Below are positions 48,150 to 61,867 of a DNA stretch of 64,000 bases, piece by piece. The position numbers were made by a program, and so were the translations under genes. The notes under the pieces are model-generated. The model searched no databases and was not told the origin of the DNA. It saw nothing but the letters and a program-made list of their open reading frames with translations. Source of the stretch: Sebastes aleutianus (taxonomy: Eukaryota; Chordata; Actinopteri; Perciformes; Sebastidae); assembly GCA_916700875.1 (NCBI GenBank), contig CAKAKS010000060.1:3209334-3273333 (forward strand), read 5' to 3'. Position 1 is the stretch's first letter; each line of letters begins with the position of its first letter.

Positions 48150-49280
48150 TATAAGACAACAAACTGCTTTAACCCCTCTGAGACCAGCGATCCCGACTGA
48201 CTTTACTGTCTTTCAGAGGCTGTAGCAGGTTCAGTTTTAGAGCTAGAGTGAAGGTACAGTCCACAGTATGTGAGGTACAGTATGTCATAGTAGTTTGTCT
48301 GGAAGGAGGCTAAATAACGCTCCAAAGTTTGGCTCAATTTTGTCGAGGAAAAACTGGCATGGCCATTTTCAAAGACCTTGACCTCTGACCTCCAGATATT
48401 TGACTGTGAAATGCGTTCTATGGGTACCCAAGAGACTCCCTTTTACAGACATGCCCACTCTATGATAATCACATGCAGTTTTTTGCATGCGGTATAAATG
48501 TGTTATTTTCACCGATTCTAAAACATTGTGTTTGAATATTTATGCATACTGGGGTCCCTAAACAGTCTTGAATTGTATAAACTGGGTATCACTGTAAAGC
48601 TGAGACTGGTGGATCCAATGAGCCCAACTGTATTCATGTGTGATGATGTTAGTCCCAATAGGTTTTATTTCATTGACCTCACTATATAAAATGACCTGTG
48701 GTGACCTCTAGGATAATCACAGCCTCATGAAACTTTACAGCCACAAACTAGAGACCTAGAGCATTCAGAGGATGGATGGATCAGACTAGAGACCTAGAGC
48801 ATTCAGAGGATGGATGGATCAGACTAGAGACCTAGAGCATTCAGAGGATGGATGGATCAGACTAGAGACCTAGAGCATTCAGAGGATGAATGGATCAGAC
48901 TAGAGACTTAGAGCATTCAGAGGATGAATGGATCAGACTAGAGACCTAGAGCATTCAGAGGATGAATGGATCAGACTAGAGACCTAGAGCATTCAGAGGA
49001 TGTATGGATCAAACTAGAGACCTAGAGCATTCAGAGGATGGATGGATCAAACTAGAGACCTAGAGCATTCAGAGGATGGATGGATCAGACTAGAGACCTA
49101 GAGCATTCAGAGGATGAATGGATCAGACTAGAGACCTAGAGCATTCAGAGGATGTATGGATCAAACTAGACCTAGAGCATTCAGAGGATGGATGGCTTTC
49201 CTAGCTAGATTGACAATAAGGGGGTTTCTGAGCAGTTTACACAACAGAAGTGCTCGCCGTCCAATCGCCGAAAAATGCAA
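48150..49280 (+). mobile_element. Teleost dispersed repeat carrying an expanded minisatellite
   Basis: Contains ccttgacctctgacctccag, tctatgggtacccaagagac and, after the tandem block, ctagattgacaataaggggg. I recognise the backbone as a dispersed fish repeat in which gacctagagcattcagagga normally occurs once or few times. Ends are not sharply defined. Confidence 0.5.
48747..49193 (+). repeat. 38-bp minisatellite, about 12 copies
   Basis: The unit starts ctagagacctagagcattca and ends gaggatggatggatcaga. Copies differ mainly at one site (gatggatgg, gatgaatgg or gatgtatgg) and at cagact/caaact. The last copy lacks 4 bp of the unit. Confidence 0.95.
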
Positions 49281-52200
49281 TGCGCGTTCCTCAAGGTCTT
49301 GGCGTCTTAATGTGGTATTTTGGAGGGATTAATGCTATTTTTTTTTAGCAATTCTCGAGTGGTAAAGAAAAGGTTAAATTTAACACCAAATCTGTGGAAC
49401 AAATCAACCCAAAAATTGCTTCAACAATTTATGAGACATAACAGAGCATGAGGATGACCATCATATACTTCTATCATAATGTTCTTAGCCCTTATACACT
49501 TTCACAATTTATTTTTAATTAATTAATTAATAAATTCACTCATTCATGTTTATTTCTGATTAATGACTAGAACAACTTGACACAGTGCTGAGCAACATCT
49601 CAGCTTTCAGATGATGTACACCACTTCTATGCGACACCTACTGTTGACCTGCTATCGCCCCCTGAAGACCCCCTGGAGCCCCCTAAAAAAAGACAAAAAC
49701 AGGTCTATTGAGGGTCTCAGAGGGTCAAGGCTATTAAGCAACGCATTACACATCACTCTTTCTCAGATGATGATCCATATATCTGCAGTTAAAGTTCTGC
49801 ATGCTCTGCCCTGAGTTTGGAAAAGTTGAGATGTTCTAACAGTGAGTGGCGTTTTATACTGCTTAGCTGGCTGCAGTATAGTTTCTCCATACTTTCTCCT
49901 TTTGCAGAGTTTGTGCACACCATCAGCAGGTTGAAGGTTTTTCTTTTTTTACTTCATTGGCCTGAAAACTTTTGTACTTTGGTTAAAACAACTTGATAAA
50001 AACAACAAAACTGACTTAATGTTGTGTTTTCAAGTTTCTCCCAGGAGTTTGTTAGCACACAGTGTGTCCTGCCAGTCATTTGAGGAAAAGCTGGCTCGTG
50101 ATGTCAGCAGCCAACAGCGAGGCTCATTACAGAGACTCTGTGCATGTTCAATGTGTTTTTATGGATTGGTGACATTTCCAGAGGGACTGCAGCGGCTCAT
50201 TTGTTTAAGTTGTGAATGTGTATATGGAGCTATATCCTCACCCGGAGCAGCAGCACCGCCACATAAAAATCCTGGCAATGTATTCTAACTAATGTAAACA
50301 GTAAAAATACAAATCACTCTATCACCAACAGTAAATATGTTATATTACACTGTTGTTCCTTCTCAGGAGAGCGTCTTATTTTACCGCAAAGAGTAGAGTA
50401 AATAAGAGAGCTGCTGTTTTCTGTCCTTCAGTAGCCTGCCCATGAGTCCTCTTAAATCATTTCCATCATGCTTCAGCTGTTGCTCCCTTTTCTAAGCCAG
50501 GCGGTGCGACCGTCCGCCACTAGAATACCAATAAAACACAAAATTACAGAGAGAAAAACATCCTGACGTGGTTGAACTTTAACAGCCCTCCACGGTCCAT
50601 AATAATACTGCAGCATAATACTGACTGTATGTCCACTATGTCTGGCCATAAAAAAAGGTTATGTGCTGATGAGTGACTTATCAAACAGCCGACTCCCCGT
50701 GTGCTCTTATTAAAGGTGCACTGAGTCAGGGTTTTAGCGTCCTAATGCACTAACTGACCATAATACATGTGTGGGGGGGGATTGATGGGACTGTTGTTCA
50801 ATGCCGATGACTCAGTGATTACTGAGCCAGGTGCTTAAATTTCTGGCTAATCCAAACTCACTCTCCGACCCCGTATTCTTTTGTGGAAAAACAAAAATCG
50901 CCCACACGTTTTTAACCGCCTAATAACGAAGGATGGTGAACGGACAAAGTGACTCAAACCAAATTGTTTTTCGAGCTCCAAACACAAATGACACAGTAGT
51001 GCTATTGTTCTGGGTTTTATCATTACTTACTTTCTAGTGATTTTATTGGAACTCTGCTTAGATTAGATTGCCGACTCATCTGTATAGTGAAGATAAGAAT
51101 GACCATTATCATCCACCGCACACTGGATCAGATAGCGACCGATGTTGCTGATATACTCCAACAGAAGTCCATTAATTAGAAATAGATTAGGTAATGGTGC
51201 TTTAATTGTGATTGTGGTCAGCTGTTTTCAGTGTCTGCAAACCAAACCTCCATTATGAAAATATTATATGTTGTTAATAAATTGGACAAAACAGCGTGGT
51301 ACTTGTAAAAAAGAAAGATGAGTTGGAGCCAAATGAAAAGATTAAGTGGCTTTAGATAAGAGTTTTAAGTGTGTATGTTTCCAGTTCACAGACCCTCAAA
51401 TTTAAGACATTTTTCATGTGTATGGATTTTATGGAGGCAGAAAGTTGGTACGGTATCCTGGTGTACGACGACTTGCAAGACAGTAGCCCATGGAACTGCA
51501 ATCAATGTGATATGACAAGCCCAGCATGCTCCATAATGGAGCTGAGAGGACAAGATGAACTTGTTAGTTAGAGTTCTCTTCGCCTTATGGATCCGTATAT
51601 GCCACGCTCACAGTGCTGCCTTTTACTCTTATGACACAGTCTCTGAAAATCCCCCCTCCTGTTGTATTAAGTTCAGTACTGTAAGATGAGACATATCCTT
51701 TGAAGCCGCCTAGTTTCAGTGGCTGTGTGACAGTCTGCGCTCCTCGGCGTGCTGACTTTTTAATTGGGCCGATGCTCGACGTCTAAATTACAGTCAATCA
51801 CACGTTGACTAGTTTCCTCCAGGAATAAATCTTCCCTTCAGTTTAATAACAAACTGCCACGGGTCAGGCAATCAATCAGCACCTAGCAGAGCTTAATAAT
51901 ACCCTTAGCACACCTAACCAATTTTTCCATTAATTGCAATTGCTGCTCAGACTGAAGACTTAGACTAACCTTGTGGTAAATGTTTTCAGTCCTTTGGACA
52001 GCTGTAAACTCGATTTCCCCGTGGCGGCTTACGGCTGAGCGTCGGCGTGTTTCCCTTGGAACCATTTAAGAGTATTCGAAAGGGAAGGGAATACGCTTTT
52101 CATGTCACACTTGGATTTTTTTTCACCATTTAGCCAAGATGCGAAGGAGACAGAAGTGAAGGAGACGGGGGGGGGGGGGAATAAAAGGCAAAATACGATG

Positions 52201-54447
52201 CTGCACGTCTCTTTTCCCTCTGTATAGTCCTTCACCACATCAGGTTATGCAAAAGAGCACAATTTGTAAACAACACTAAGGGCCAATTATCTGGCGGCCT
52301 GACTCATAGCACTGCAGAGAGAAGCAGGGGTCTGCTGAGGGCACTCTCTTTGTTGGCCTCCTTCATAAATACTGCATTTATTCATGTGTTAAAATCCCAA
52401 GAGAAAGTCTGCCCATCACTGGTTTAGCAGAGGGCTCCTTAAGCCACCAGAAGACAGCAAGGTCAGAATCTGCCTCACACGCTCTGTCAAGCACATCGCT
52501 CTGTATGCCTGCTTTTATTAGCACAGAGAGATCCCGGCTTCATTTAAAACATGTTTTCAGCACTTCTCATGGTGTAGCCGAGCTATTACCGCAGTCTGAG
52601 GGTGACCAGATAATAGCCCGTTACCTCATCTTGATTAATTCACCATGACAACTCCAACTAAACGGGCAAGATGGCCTGATAATTCAGGTGAACAAATGAC
52701 GTGATCTGTCACCTTGGAGTCTCAGATTATTGAGCCCAGAACGATTACAACCACCACCACCTCTGTCTCCTGCACCATCTGGGTTAAATAGGTCACGCAA
52801 TGACACCAAAAAGTGATCTGATCTGATCTGTTGAGCGGAGATATTCAGCGCTCTGCAAGAGGGGAAAGATCATCTAGAAGCGAAGAAGTATGCAGGGAGT
52901 GGGCCTCAATCTCCTCATTTTTCCTCCTCTTCCTCGGTGTGAAGAGGATGTGTGGCCTAGCCTCGGGGACAACAACAAGGACTGTGGTGGGACCGAGGCA
53001 CGGGAAGCATTCCTCTGAAAAAACATCCATCGCTATGTGGCCCCGGACCAAACCTCCCACCCAGGGGCGAAAATCCTTCTGCCGCTGCATTCATGGTGGA
53101 TCTGAAGCACCCACAAGCCTGGAGAAGAAAAGCCCCTCTCTGTCTCTGAAACCCCATGTGGCATTCAGGACGTTAGTCCTCCAGAGATTTCTCTGGACGA
53201 GATAAGAGCCACAGCAGAACCACTCCCTTCTTATAACCCAGGTTCATGACCTTTTAACTGCACGTTGGGCAGTGACTTTAAATGAGAAAGGATGTGATTC
53301 AAAGGAAAAAAAGAAATGCACACCACTGTGCCACTGTTATGCCGTGATGATAAAGTCAAGCATCAACATCTTTATTTATTTTTTGGCATGTCAACCTGAA
53401 ACCAAAAAACACTCTGAATTTCCCAAACTGGCTTGGCTTGTGTGCTGAGAGTTGGAAACTCCATCATATACACAGCAGTGTCAGAGCTGCTGTATTTATC
53501 CAAGCAGCTGTGAGGCTCACCTTGTTGTGCAACTAAAATATAATGAAAGCCCCGGCCTGTCATCGCCAACAGCTCCTCGCATCGACTTGTTTACAGACAA
53601 GCATCAGCTATTTCTATTTTTTCCCACCTCTTTCTCTCTTGTTTTCTTGACAAGAGTTGATTAAACATTTACAAGTTTTCCCTCGCGTCAATAGAGCTGT
53701 GTGTGTGTACCATTTGATGTGCCGTATTGGCTTGTTGTAAATTCTCTACAATATAAAGAAAACATCCTATGCCTACAGTATGCTGCAGAGGGAGAAACAG
53801 TCCTGCTCTTAAAAGGTAATATGAGTTAGTCCAAACAGTCACAGATATCTTACGAAAAGTTATTCCTCATTTTTTGTGTGTATTCCTACGAATGTCCAGC
53901 AACACGTGCCGCATGGCCCAAAGTCCGATGTTTTTTGACCCACCCCCCGACCTCATCCCTACGCAGCGTTTGTCGCTCTTTATACATCCTGGTTCACCAT
54001 TGCGTGGATTACATACGAATCGATTTCATGTATATCATATGAATTACAGTGCATCACTTTTTGTCTGTATTGCTATGAACGGTGTATGACAACAGCCTGG
54101 GTCACACCAAATAAAAACACAGCTTTATTCTGTTTGTAACATGTACTAATTTCATTATCTGTTCATCAATCATGTTTAATCTAAACAATTTCAGAAAATA
54201 GTGAAAAACGCCCATCACATATACCCAGAGCCTCAGTTGACATCTTCAAATTGTTTGCTATGTTCGACCGCAACAGTCCACAATGCAAATATATTAAATT
54301 TACATTGACATTAAAAAGAGAAAGGCAGCCAAATCTCATATTTGAGAGGTAAGAACCATTAAATGTTTGACAAATTACTTGAAAGATTTGTATGTACAAT
54401 CAACAAATCGACCGTTCAGCACTACGCATAGATATTCTTACAGCGTG

Positions 54448-54513
54448 CTGGGACTTCACTGGGACTTCACTGGGACTTCACTGGGACTTCACTGGGACTT
54501 CACTGGGACTTCT
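54448..54513 (+). repeat. 11-bp minisatellite, 6 copies
   Basis: Six copies of ctgggacttca, the last ending in t; five are identical. Confidence 0.95.
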
Positions 54514-55043
54514 GGATTAAGCACAGTATTATACAGTGATTTGAGGTTAATTATATTTTTCTAAGAGCTCAGTCATGAATCTTAATTTCAGTTCAGCCTG
54601 GTGTATTAGTACAGTACTATATCTCTGTCAGGACAGAGTTTGTGGAGGATGAGGCTTTCACTGGCAGCCGGTATGAATGGGTGTCTCTAATAGGACAGTG
54701 GGACAACACAGAAGAAGATTAGAGTGCTCAGGGATGTTTCGTCACACATGGAGACATGAGAGGCCAAAACACATTTATACATACACACACATTTCAACAG
54801 GGCAGTGGACATGACGTAAGCCAGCTGGATGCTTGTGCCAAAGGCTTCAACTGAGACATTAAACTTTGATTTCTTCTGCGTGACCGCTGGCACAATAAAC
54901 TTATCATCCTGAGATCTTTAGGTCCCAACACAGTCAGAAACACACTGCTCTGTCTGTCAGGCACCCAAGACCTCAAAACCCTAACCCTCAAAAAGATCTG
55001 AATCAGAATCTGCTGGTAAATACAACAGTATAGTCTGAACTAG

Positions 55044-55502
55044 AATTACCGCCTCTGCCAAGCAGTCAACTTGCAGTTTACATCCATGTCTGTCCAAAAG
55101 GTCATCACTTCATCATTTTATCCAATTAGAAATTTGTATGAAATTGTCATAATTAGCATATGAATTTTGAGTTACTGCCAAAAACCTTGAACCTTTTGAC
55201 CACCAAAATCTAATCAGTCCATCCTTGAGTCCAAATGGATGTTTGAAGAAATTCACTCCAGGTATTTCTGAGATATCGCGTTCAAGAGAATAGGATGGAA
55301 ATGAGGCTACAGTGGCCTTTGACCACCAAAATCGAATAAATTCATCCTTGAGTCCAGGGGGACGTTTGTGCCAATTTTGAAGAAATTACCTCAAAGCGTT
55401 TGTAAGATATCGCCCTCACGAGAATGGTACGGACGGACGGACGAACAACCCAAAAACATAAAGCCTCCGGCCGCGACTGTCGTTGGCGCGGAGGCATAAT
55501 AA
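55044..55502 (+). mobile_element. Dispersed repeat, copy 2 (CCTCCGCCAA-type ends)
   Basis: The left end aattaccgcctctgccaagc and right end gttggcgcggaggcataat are inverse-related. It shares the body with 37653-38068. Two internal blocks with tttgaccaccaaaatc and atccttgagtcca show an internal duplication. Confidence 0.7.
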
Positions 55503-56256
55503 AACAGGATGGCATTAACCCTGCATAGCTGTGACCAGTGCTCTGTCCAAGATCTAGCAGCTATTCAGTATTTTCACCCACTGAAGACACAACGTTTTAT
55601 GTTACACCAAATCATACGTCAATAAAGCATTGCTGATGTTGTGCAACAGGTGCACCCAAAAAGCACTCAGGAAGCATTGATCCCGTTAGCATCTGTCATT
55701 TCTGGAAGTTGGTAGGCCCAACTGCACACTTTTTGGATATTCAATAGCCATCTGATCCGCTCAAATCACAAGGAAAGGCTGAGTATAAATGTGGTAATTG
55801 AGATCCAACTGCTCAGGCAACATTTGGCCATGGTCAAGGCCACATGTGACCACATATGTGTGTAGTGAAGTATGCATCCCTAATTGCACTGAAGGCCCGC
55901 TTGGTCAACTGTGATTGTAATGTGACACTTTTTCCTTCACAGATGAAAATTCTGTTGAATGTCTGATGCCAAACAACTCAGACAAAGTGTTTTAATTTGG
56001 ACCCAAGGCGAGCTACCGAAAAGACACCGTTGTCCCCGCCAGCTGTGTTAGGTGAGCATGAATGTGGATCTTTCTCTGTTCGCCATCTGTCGGAGGGGTC
56101 CCACAGATAAAATCAAATGTGAGCAGTGGAGAAAATCCGAAGACAAGCAGTCAGGTGAGCCACACTTGAGACACAATCTATTGCCAGGTGTGAACTGTGA
56201 TCGAGACACAATCTGTATGTTTCTGGATAAAACATATGAGGTTTATATACGGCCAC

Positions 56257-57026
56257 TAGGGATGTGCCCAATGAGCCGACTAGTCGATTAAACGTTGCTA
56301 CCCTCTGTAGTCGGCACCAGAAATACTAGTCGGTTAAACTTATCATTATTTTATTGTGTACACATGTAAATGTCAGTTTTTTTCCATTCAGCGCTTTGAT
56401 TGAGGTTTTCAAATGAAGCTTTGAATGTCTGCTATGCTAGACCACCCGTTAATACAAGTGCGTGCAGGAGAGTAAAAAAAAGCCGTTTTTGAAAGGCTAA
56501 ACGCCAACAAATATGGATTGAAGCAGAATATTTCGTTTGATAAAAACATGTTGTGAATTTTGAAAAATTATTACATCTATCTTTTTTCAATAAATGTTGA
56601 CTTTTGGGGACTGAGGGCTGCGACAATTAACGTTACAGAGACGATCAAGAGCTGAGCGCCGTAAGTGTTTGAGACAAAGAGAGAGGAAGAGAAGATGGAA
56701 GGTAATAAAACTTGCACACTAAGATTCTAATGGTAGCCAATAAGCGATGCCAAACCATGACTCCTCTCAGACCACAGTCCCCGCTGGCGTTTCATCAAAT
56801 ATTACACCACACACACACACACCAGGTCCGTGAAGCGCATTCTTAACCGGGCAACTGGAGCGGACACTGTGGACATACTGATTTTCGCTGCATTTCAAAT
56901 ACGATTTGGTTGTTGAAAAATGTGATTAGCGATCAATTTTGACTGTTTTGAGTCTTACTTTCAGACTAGTCGACTAGTCTAAGTTTAAACTTTCTTCAGG
57001 GAAATTAGTCGTTCGGAACATCCCTA
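56257..57026. mobile_element. Non-autonomous hAT-like element, 8-bp target duplication
   Basis: The left end tagggatgtgcc is mirrored by ggaacatcccta at the right. Flanks ACGGCCAC (56249-56256) and ACGACCAC (57027-57034) differ at one base, fitting an aged 8-bp duplication. Subterminal gactagtcgattaa and gactagtcgactagtc motifs occur near both ends. No transposase frame. Confidence 0.75.
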
Positions 57027-58556
57027 ACGACCACACATACCACTTTAGGTTGAGTTTGTTGTTTTCTTTTCCGAGGGGAAAGGAGTCCAGTTCATCTTGT
57101 CCGACATATGGGATGCAGTAGCTAGGGTAGTACTTTTGTACTCTCTTGGTTACCCATCATCCCCTCCCCTTGGACTCTTGTAGCCACAGCCCCAGCTGCT
57201 ACCACACATACACACTCAGTGATTGTCCTGCCAGATGGTCGAGGCCAGATGACGTGGCCTCCTGAACTCATGGCAACACCGAGGCACAATCTCTTACAAC
57301 ATGGCCCACACACACACAGATGCAGAATGCACAGATGCATGGTGTGCGTTTTCATGAAATCCATTCGAAAAAAGCTGCAGACAGGTGGGAACGAACACAG
57401 ATTCGGCAGATCATAAGAATTTGCATGCAGTGCATGTTGTAGCTTTTACATTATTGAGTGATCTTGAGATTCATTCCTCCATCTGTAAGAGAGAGAGAGA
57501 AAAAACTTGAAAGAAAGGGAAAGCGATCAGAGAGAGAGAGAAAGCGAGGTGAGAGGGGACAGAAAGGGAGAATCTGAACAATGGTGTCAAACCAAAGAAC
57601 ACTGGTCCAGTGATGGAAGCTGCCCGTTAACAATCAGATCTTTTGAGGGGGAATGAGAGGAGGTGCTTCGTGTTGGCAGTGCCAGGGCCCGTACTGGCTA
57701 GTGCCAGCCTCGGCCACAGAGACAAATGACTGAGCCACTGCACTTATATATATGTGTACAGCTGACAAATGCACAGCAGAGAAACACACTCATACATATT
57801 CTCAATACTGTGTTGTATGCACAGTCAGCAGTGCTCAGACAATATCAGGGAGAATATATAGTACGTACACATGGATGCAAATCAGCAAAACTCACATACA
57901 AAAAAGCACATGGTTGCCATTCCAGTGTAGATGAATTAGTAGAAGGCAAACAAAGGGTGGCAGGAGGTAGAGAGGATATAAAGTAAGTCATATTTTCCTG
58001 CATGATTTTGTCAACACCATGACTTGGGCTAGTCTGAAAGCTTCCATATTTTATTTTTTTAAAGGATTACTTTTGGGGGCATTTTTCACCTTTAGAGTAG
58101 TGTAGAGAAAAATGGGGAAACGAGGTAAGAGGGAGGGGTGTGACATGCAAAAAAGTCTGCAAAGCTGGAATCAAATCCGGGCCATTGCGGCAATGACAAT
58201 TTACATAAAAAATAGCAATGAAGCCCGACTCATTGCTGACTATATGAACTATATGCTTCATATAATAAACAGATATAAACATGGGTGTATTTGTATAATG
58301 TACTGTTGTTTAAACCCACCTGACTTTGCAGTTACCTTCAGCTCTATGGAGCGTTTTAGCGTCTTTTTGCTAACTATTTTTACTGCCTGCAACTTTACTG
58401 CTTTGGTTCACTCTAGCCGCTCTCACCAGCGTTGCTGTACCAAAACAGAACAGTAAGGGGTGTGGGAATGAATACTGAAATTCCAGTATACCATTCAACA
58501 GGTGTATGTAAGCAGGACTGCAAATGAATGCCAACGATTTTTGACTGCAGTGAAAA

Positions 58557-58695
58557 TTTTGTTTTTGAAAGGCTAAACGCCAACAAATATGGATTGAAGC
58601 AGAATGTTTCGTTAGATAAAAACAAATTGTGAATTTTTGAAATGACTACATCTATCTATCTTTTTTCAATATATTTTGCCTTTTGGACTTGATGA
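58557..58695 (+). mobile_element. Repeat fragment shared with the hAT-like element at 56.3 kb
   Basis: gtttttgaaaggctaaacgc, ccaacaaatatggattgaag and cagaatgtttcgttagataa match 56,484-56,605 with few changes. Either a fragment of the same family or a small repeat present in both. Confidence 0.65.
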
Positions 58696-60003
58696 TTTTA
58701 GTTATACATGTGCAAATCTAATTTTGACAACCTCAGAGCAGACACATCCCTGTGTTCTTTGGTGCCCGGACACAAGGTTGGGAACCACTGTTATAGTTGA
58801 CGCATACCGGCATGGGTAGGACTGGTATGACATGGAAACCTCACCTTCACTACCTTTAAATCCAGGTTAAATGCTTTTATGTTCTCCACTGTGTTTGACT
58901 GAACATTTTAATTTGCATTTTAATGTTTTATGCTTTATTTCCTTTTCAGCGTTTGTAATTCGGTGTGTAAAGTACTTTTAAACGTGAATTCGGGAGTGTG
59001 TGAATGAGCTAAAAAAAACAGTTCCAGAAGATTATCCCAAAGAATAATTATTTTGGTTTTATGAAGACCTGTTTAATATTTACAGGCTATGAGCCTTTGT
59101 ACTCCCTCCACTTGTTTATCCACTGAAAAAATATTACACTCAGTGTTTACAGCAAGCAATGATGTGAGCAGAATAAGGAAGGAAGTACTATCCTTAATGC
59201 AGAAAGCAGAGGGAGTTGTGCAGAAACTAAACCAGATATTAAATATTCCCCAGACTTCATAGGGAAAAATCAATTTTCTAAAGAACATGTGATCTGTTTT
59301 CATCACGGGTTGATCTGTGTTTTCAGAAGCTTCTCTACAGAGTTAGTAACGAGCGGACAGAGAGGTGGGGAGTCTTAGATAGATCTTCTCGCAGCTCACT
59401 CTCGGTAAGGAAGAGCACTCTGACTAACCCCCACCAGGCTCAGACCAAATCAATGCCGCCTGTTCCACCCTTAAGATTTCAAGGGCAGCCGGTAGGTCCC
59501 TAAAGCAATTACAAGGGATGCACATAGTGTATGAAAGAAGTGATAACTGGCTCACACCAATATCATTCAATTTCCTTGATGAAAGCTCAAGTGTGACCTG
59601 CAGAAAGAATGAATCCGACATGAAAATTGATCTTCAGAGAACGGACTCGGATTTGTCAGTCGCTTGCTTTGTCAGTTTTTCCATCAAATGCTATTACGTT
59701 TTAAAATGTTGAGCCTCTTTTGATTAAGGAAGATTAAGAATTCAGTTATCTTTGCTGTTTGCGCTTTCAGGGGGTTGTGGTATAGATAGATCATATAAAT
59801 ATGATCTATACAGTTTTCGTGATTTCGCTGTGTATACACAGTATATTTTTTTGTGTGTGTCTAATTATATGCAATTTTTCCTTCCTTCATTAATTCTGCT
59901 GTCATAGCCAGAGAGTATTACTGTGTCAGCTTTCCCAGCAGCCTCATCACACAGACCTTCCCAAACAAAGTATTCAGCAGAAAGCAGAATTATTGCCTCA
60001 GAG

Positions 60004-60006
<3 letters not shown>

Positions 60007-60047
<41 letters not shown>
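60007..60047. repeat. GT microsatellite
   Basis: About 20 uninterrupted GT units. Confidence 0.95.
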
Positions 60048-60051
<4 letters not shown>

Positions 60052-61227
60052 TTCTCAGCACAGACGATGTGATATGAGGCTAAAAAAGCTGTCCTCTGGG
60101 CCCACTGCAGGAGCGGTCACTTGCTGACTGAATGCAGTCGGGTGTTTATCTGGTCTCTAGCTCTTTCCTCTCGTCCTTGTGTTGACGGCATACTTGATGC
60201 CAGGAGGAAACGTGCAAAGCTTAACAACAACAGGGGGAAAAAAGCCATTGTGTAAAGGAACAAATAAATGAATAAAATTAAAGGAATATGTTGCCACAGC
60301 TCCTCGAGTAATCAAAACTTTTTCATATACAACCAACTCTTTTGCATGAGAACTGGTGTATGTATGCAAAGTTAAGAGATTAGGTAACCCATATTGATTC
60401 ATCTCATCAAAGTCATTTTCATGAGTGTGGGTGTAGGAAGAGACTGAAGCACAACAACAAAGTAATTATAAGGAAAAGTCAATCTCTTTTAAAGAAGAGA
60501 AAGAGCCAAAACCTTCTTTAAACTCGCACCCCTGTGTTCTCTTTGTATGAACCTGACAGCCTCGCGGCTTAAAGAGAGTGATGATCTGTTCTTAAATGTA
60601 CTTTCTTTTATAAGACAAAGTTTTTTTAGCCCATTATCTACATTTCACATTCCTGACAACCCTTTTCTAAAGCATCCGCTGACAGGTGACATCAACTCAT
60701 ATCCCGACAGGATTCACAGGAGGAGGAATTAAGATGCCATAAATTTCACTGAAGAGAACAATGGAGAAAAGTTAAATAAGCAGAGACTAAAACACCTCAG
60801 GCATGAAAAATTGGAAAATTAATTTGGTCTTTGTATTCTGAAGTATATCCTGGGTAGCCATTCGGAGGATTATGTGCTGCACTTCAATCTAAAGCACTAC
60901 CTCAGGCAATGTAAGCACTCTTGTGCATTTGGTTCCCAAAAAAGTGTCTAGTAACTTTTTGGATGTGTTGAGTTGTTCTGAAAGACAATCACTAGGATTC
61001 TATTTGATTTGATTTATTTGATTTGATTTGAGTGACAGAACCTCCTGGTCTTTACAGTATATGTTCAGGAGAAAACAAACTGTATGACAAAAGTGTCTAG
61101 CCCAGTATTTCCAAAACTTTTTTTTCCGGGGACTCACTTTTTAAAAATAAAAAACTATCGCAACCCAATTCACAATAGGCCTTATGTATCACGAGAAGTG
61201 TGAATTTATGCGTAAACTAGAATGGCA

Positions 61228-61565
61228 CTCGGAGAGCGCAGACCTCCGCCAAGGTGCGTGACTTTAAAAACAGGTCACAGCTCACAGCTGGTGGTACCGT
61301 GAGGTGGTAAGGCTTATTATTACCACGGTGTGTTTCCGTGTAATGTGTCGGGGTCACACGTCATCAGTTACATCAGAATCCGTAAAACAATTCCTGGTGA
61401 TCATGGTCCGGATCACCACCAAAATCTAATGGATTGTTCATTGTGCCACACCCCACCCCTCCAAAAAATGTCATTCAAATCCATCGCAAACTTTTGGAGT
61501 TATCCTGCTAACAGAAGGACAGACAAACATACAGAGACAAACAAACCTCCTTGGCGAAGGTAATA
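61228..61565 (+). mobile_element. Nested repeat with CCTCCGCCAAGG-type inverted ends
   Basis: The left end gcgcagacctccgccaaggt is mirrored by acctccttggcgaaggtaat. The ends resemble those of the repeats at 37.7 and 55.0 kb, but the body is different (tggtccggatcaccaccaaa). Confidence 0.6.
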
Positions 61566-61867
61566 AACGTTCCTGACCATTTTTACGGCCATTCCCGCAT
61601 CACCTCATATTATCTTGAAGAGGTAAACCAGCCATTTCAAAGAGATATACGTTTGATAAATCACAACTTTGTTTTATGCATGTGTTATGGAAAACATATG
61701 CACATGTTAAATACTTAATAAATGAGACCAATTTAGGTGCATTCATACAGGAGAACCTAGCATTTCGGTGGAGTTAACAGGCTTTTTAATTTCCTCTCAT
61801 CGGTAAAACAAACAGAATGTACGCTATAGCCTTTCATATTAGATTCAATGTTATAAGTAGGCTACAG

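Noticed and set aside
48747..49193. CRISPR-like spacing of repeats
   Set aside because: Copies are directly adjacent with no spacers, in a vertebrate genome; it is a minisatellite.
52831..53205. 124-aa + strand frame with an 81-aa antisense partner
   Set aside because: No recognisable motif, splice context or repeat similarity; the length can occur by chance in 64 kb.
58112..58456. 114-aa + strand frame
   Set aside because: It appears to run through decayed dispersed repeat sequence (tgtgacatgcaaaaaagtct and onwards), and no domain is visible.
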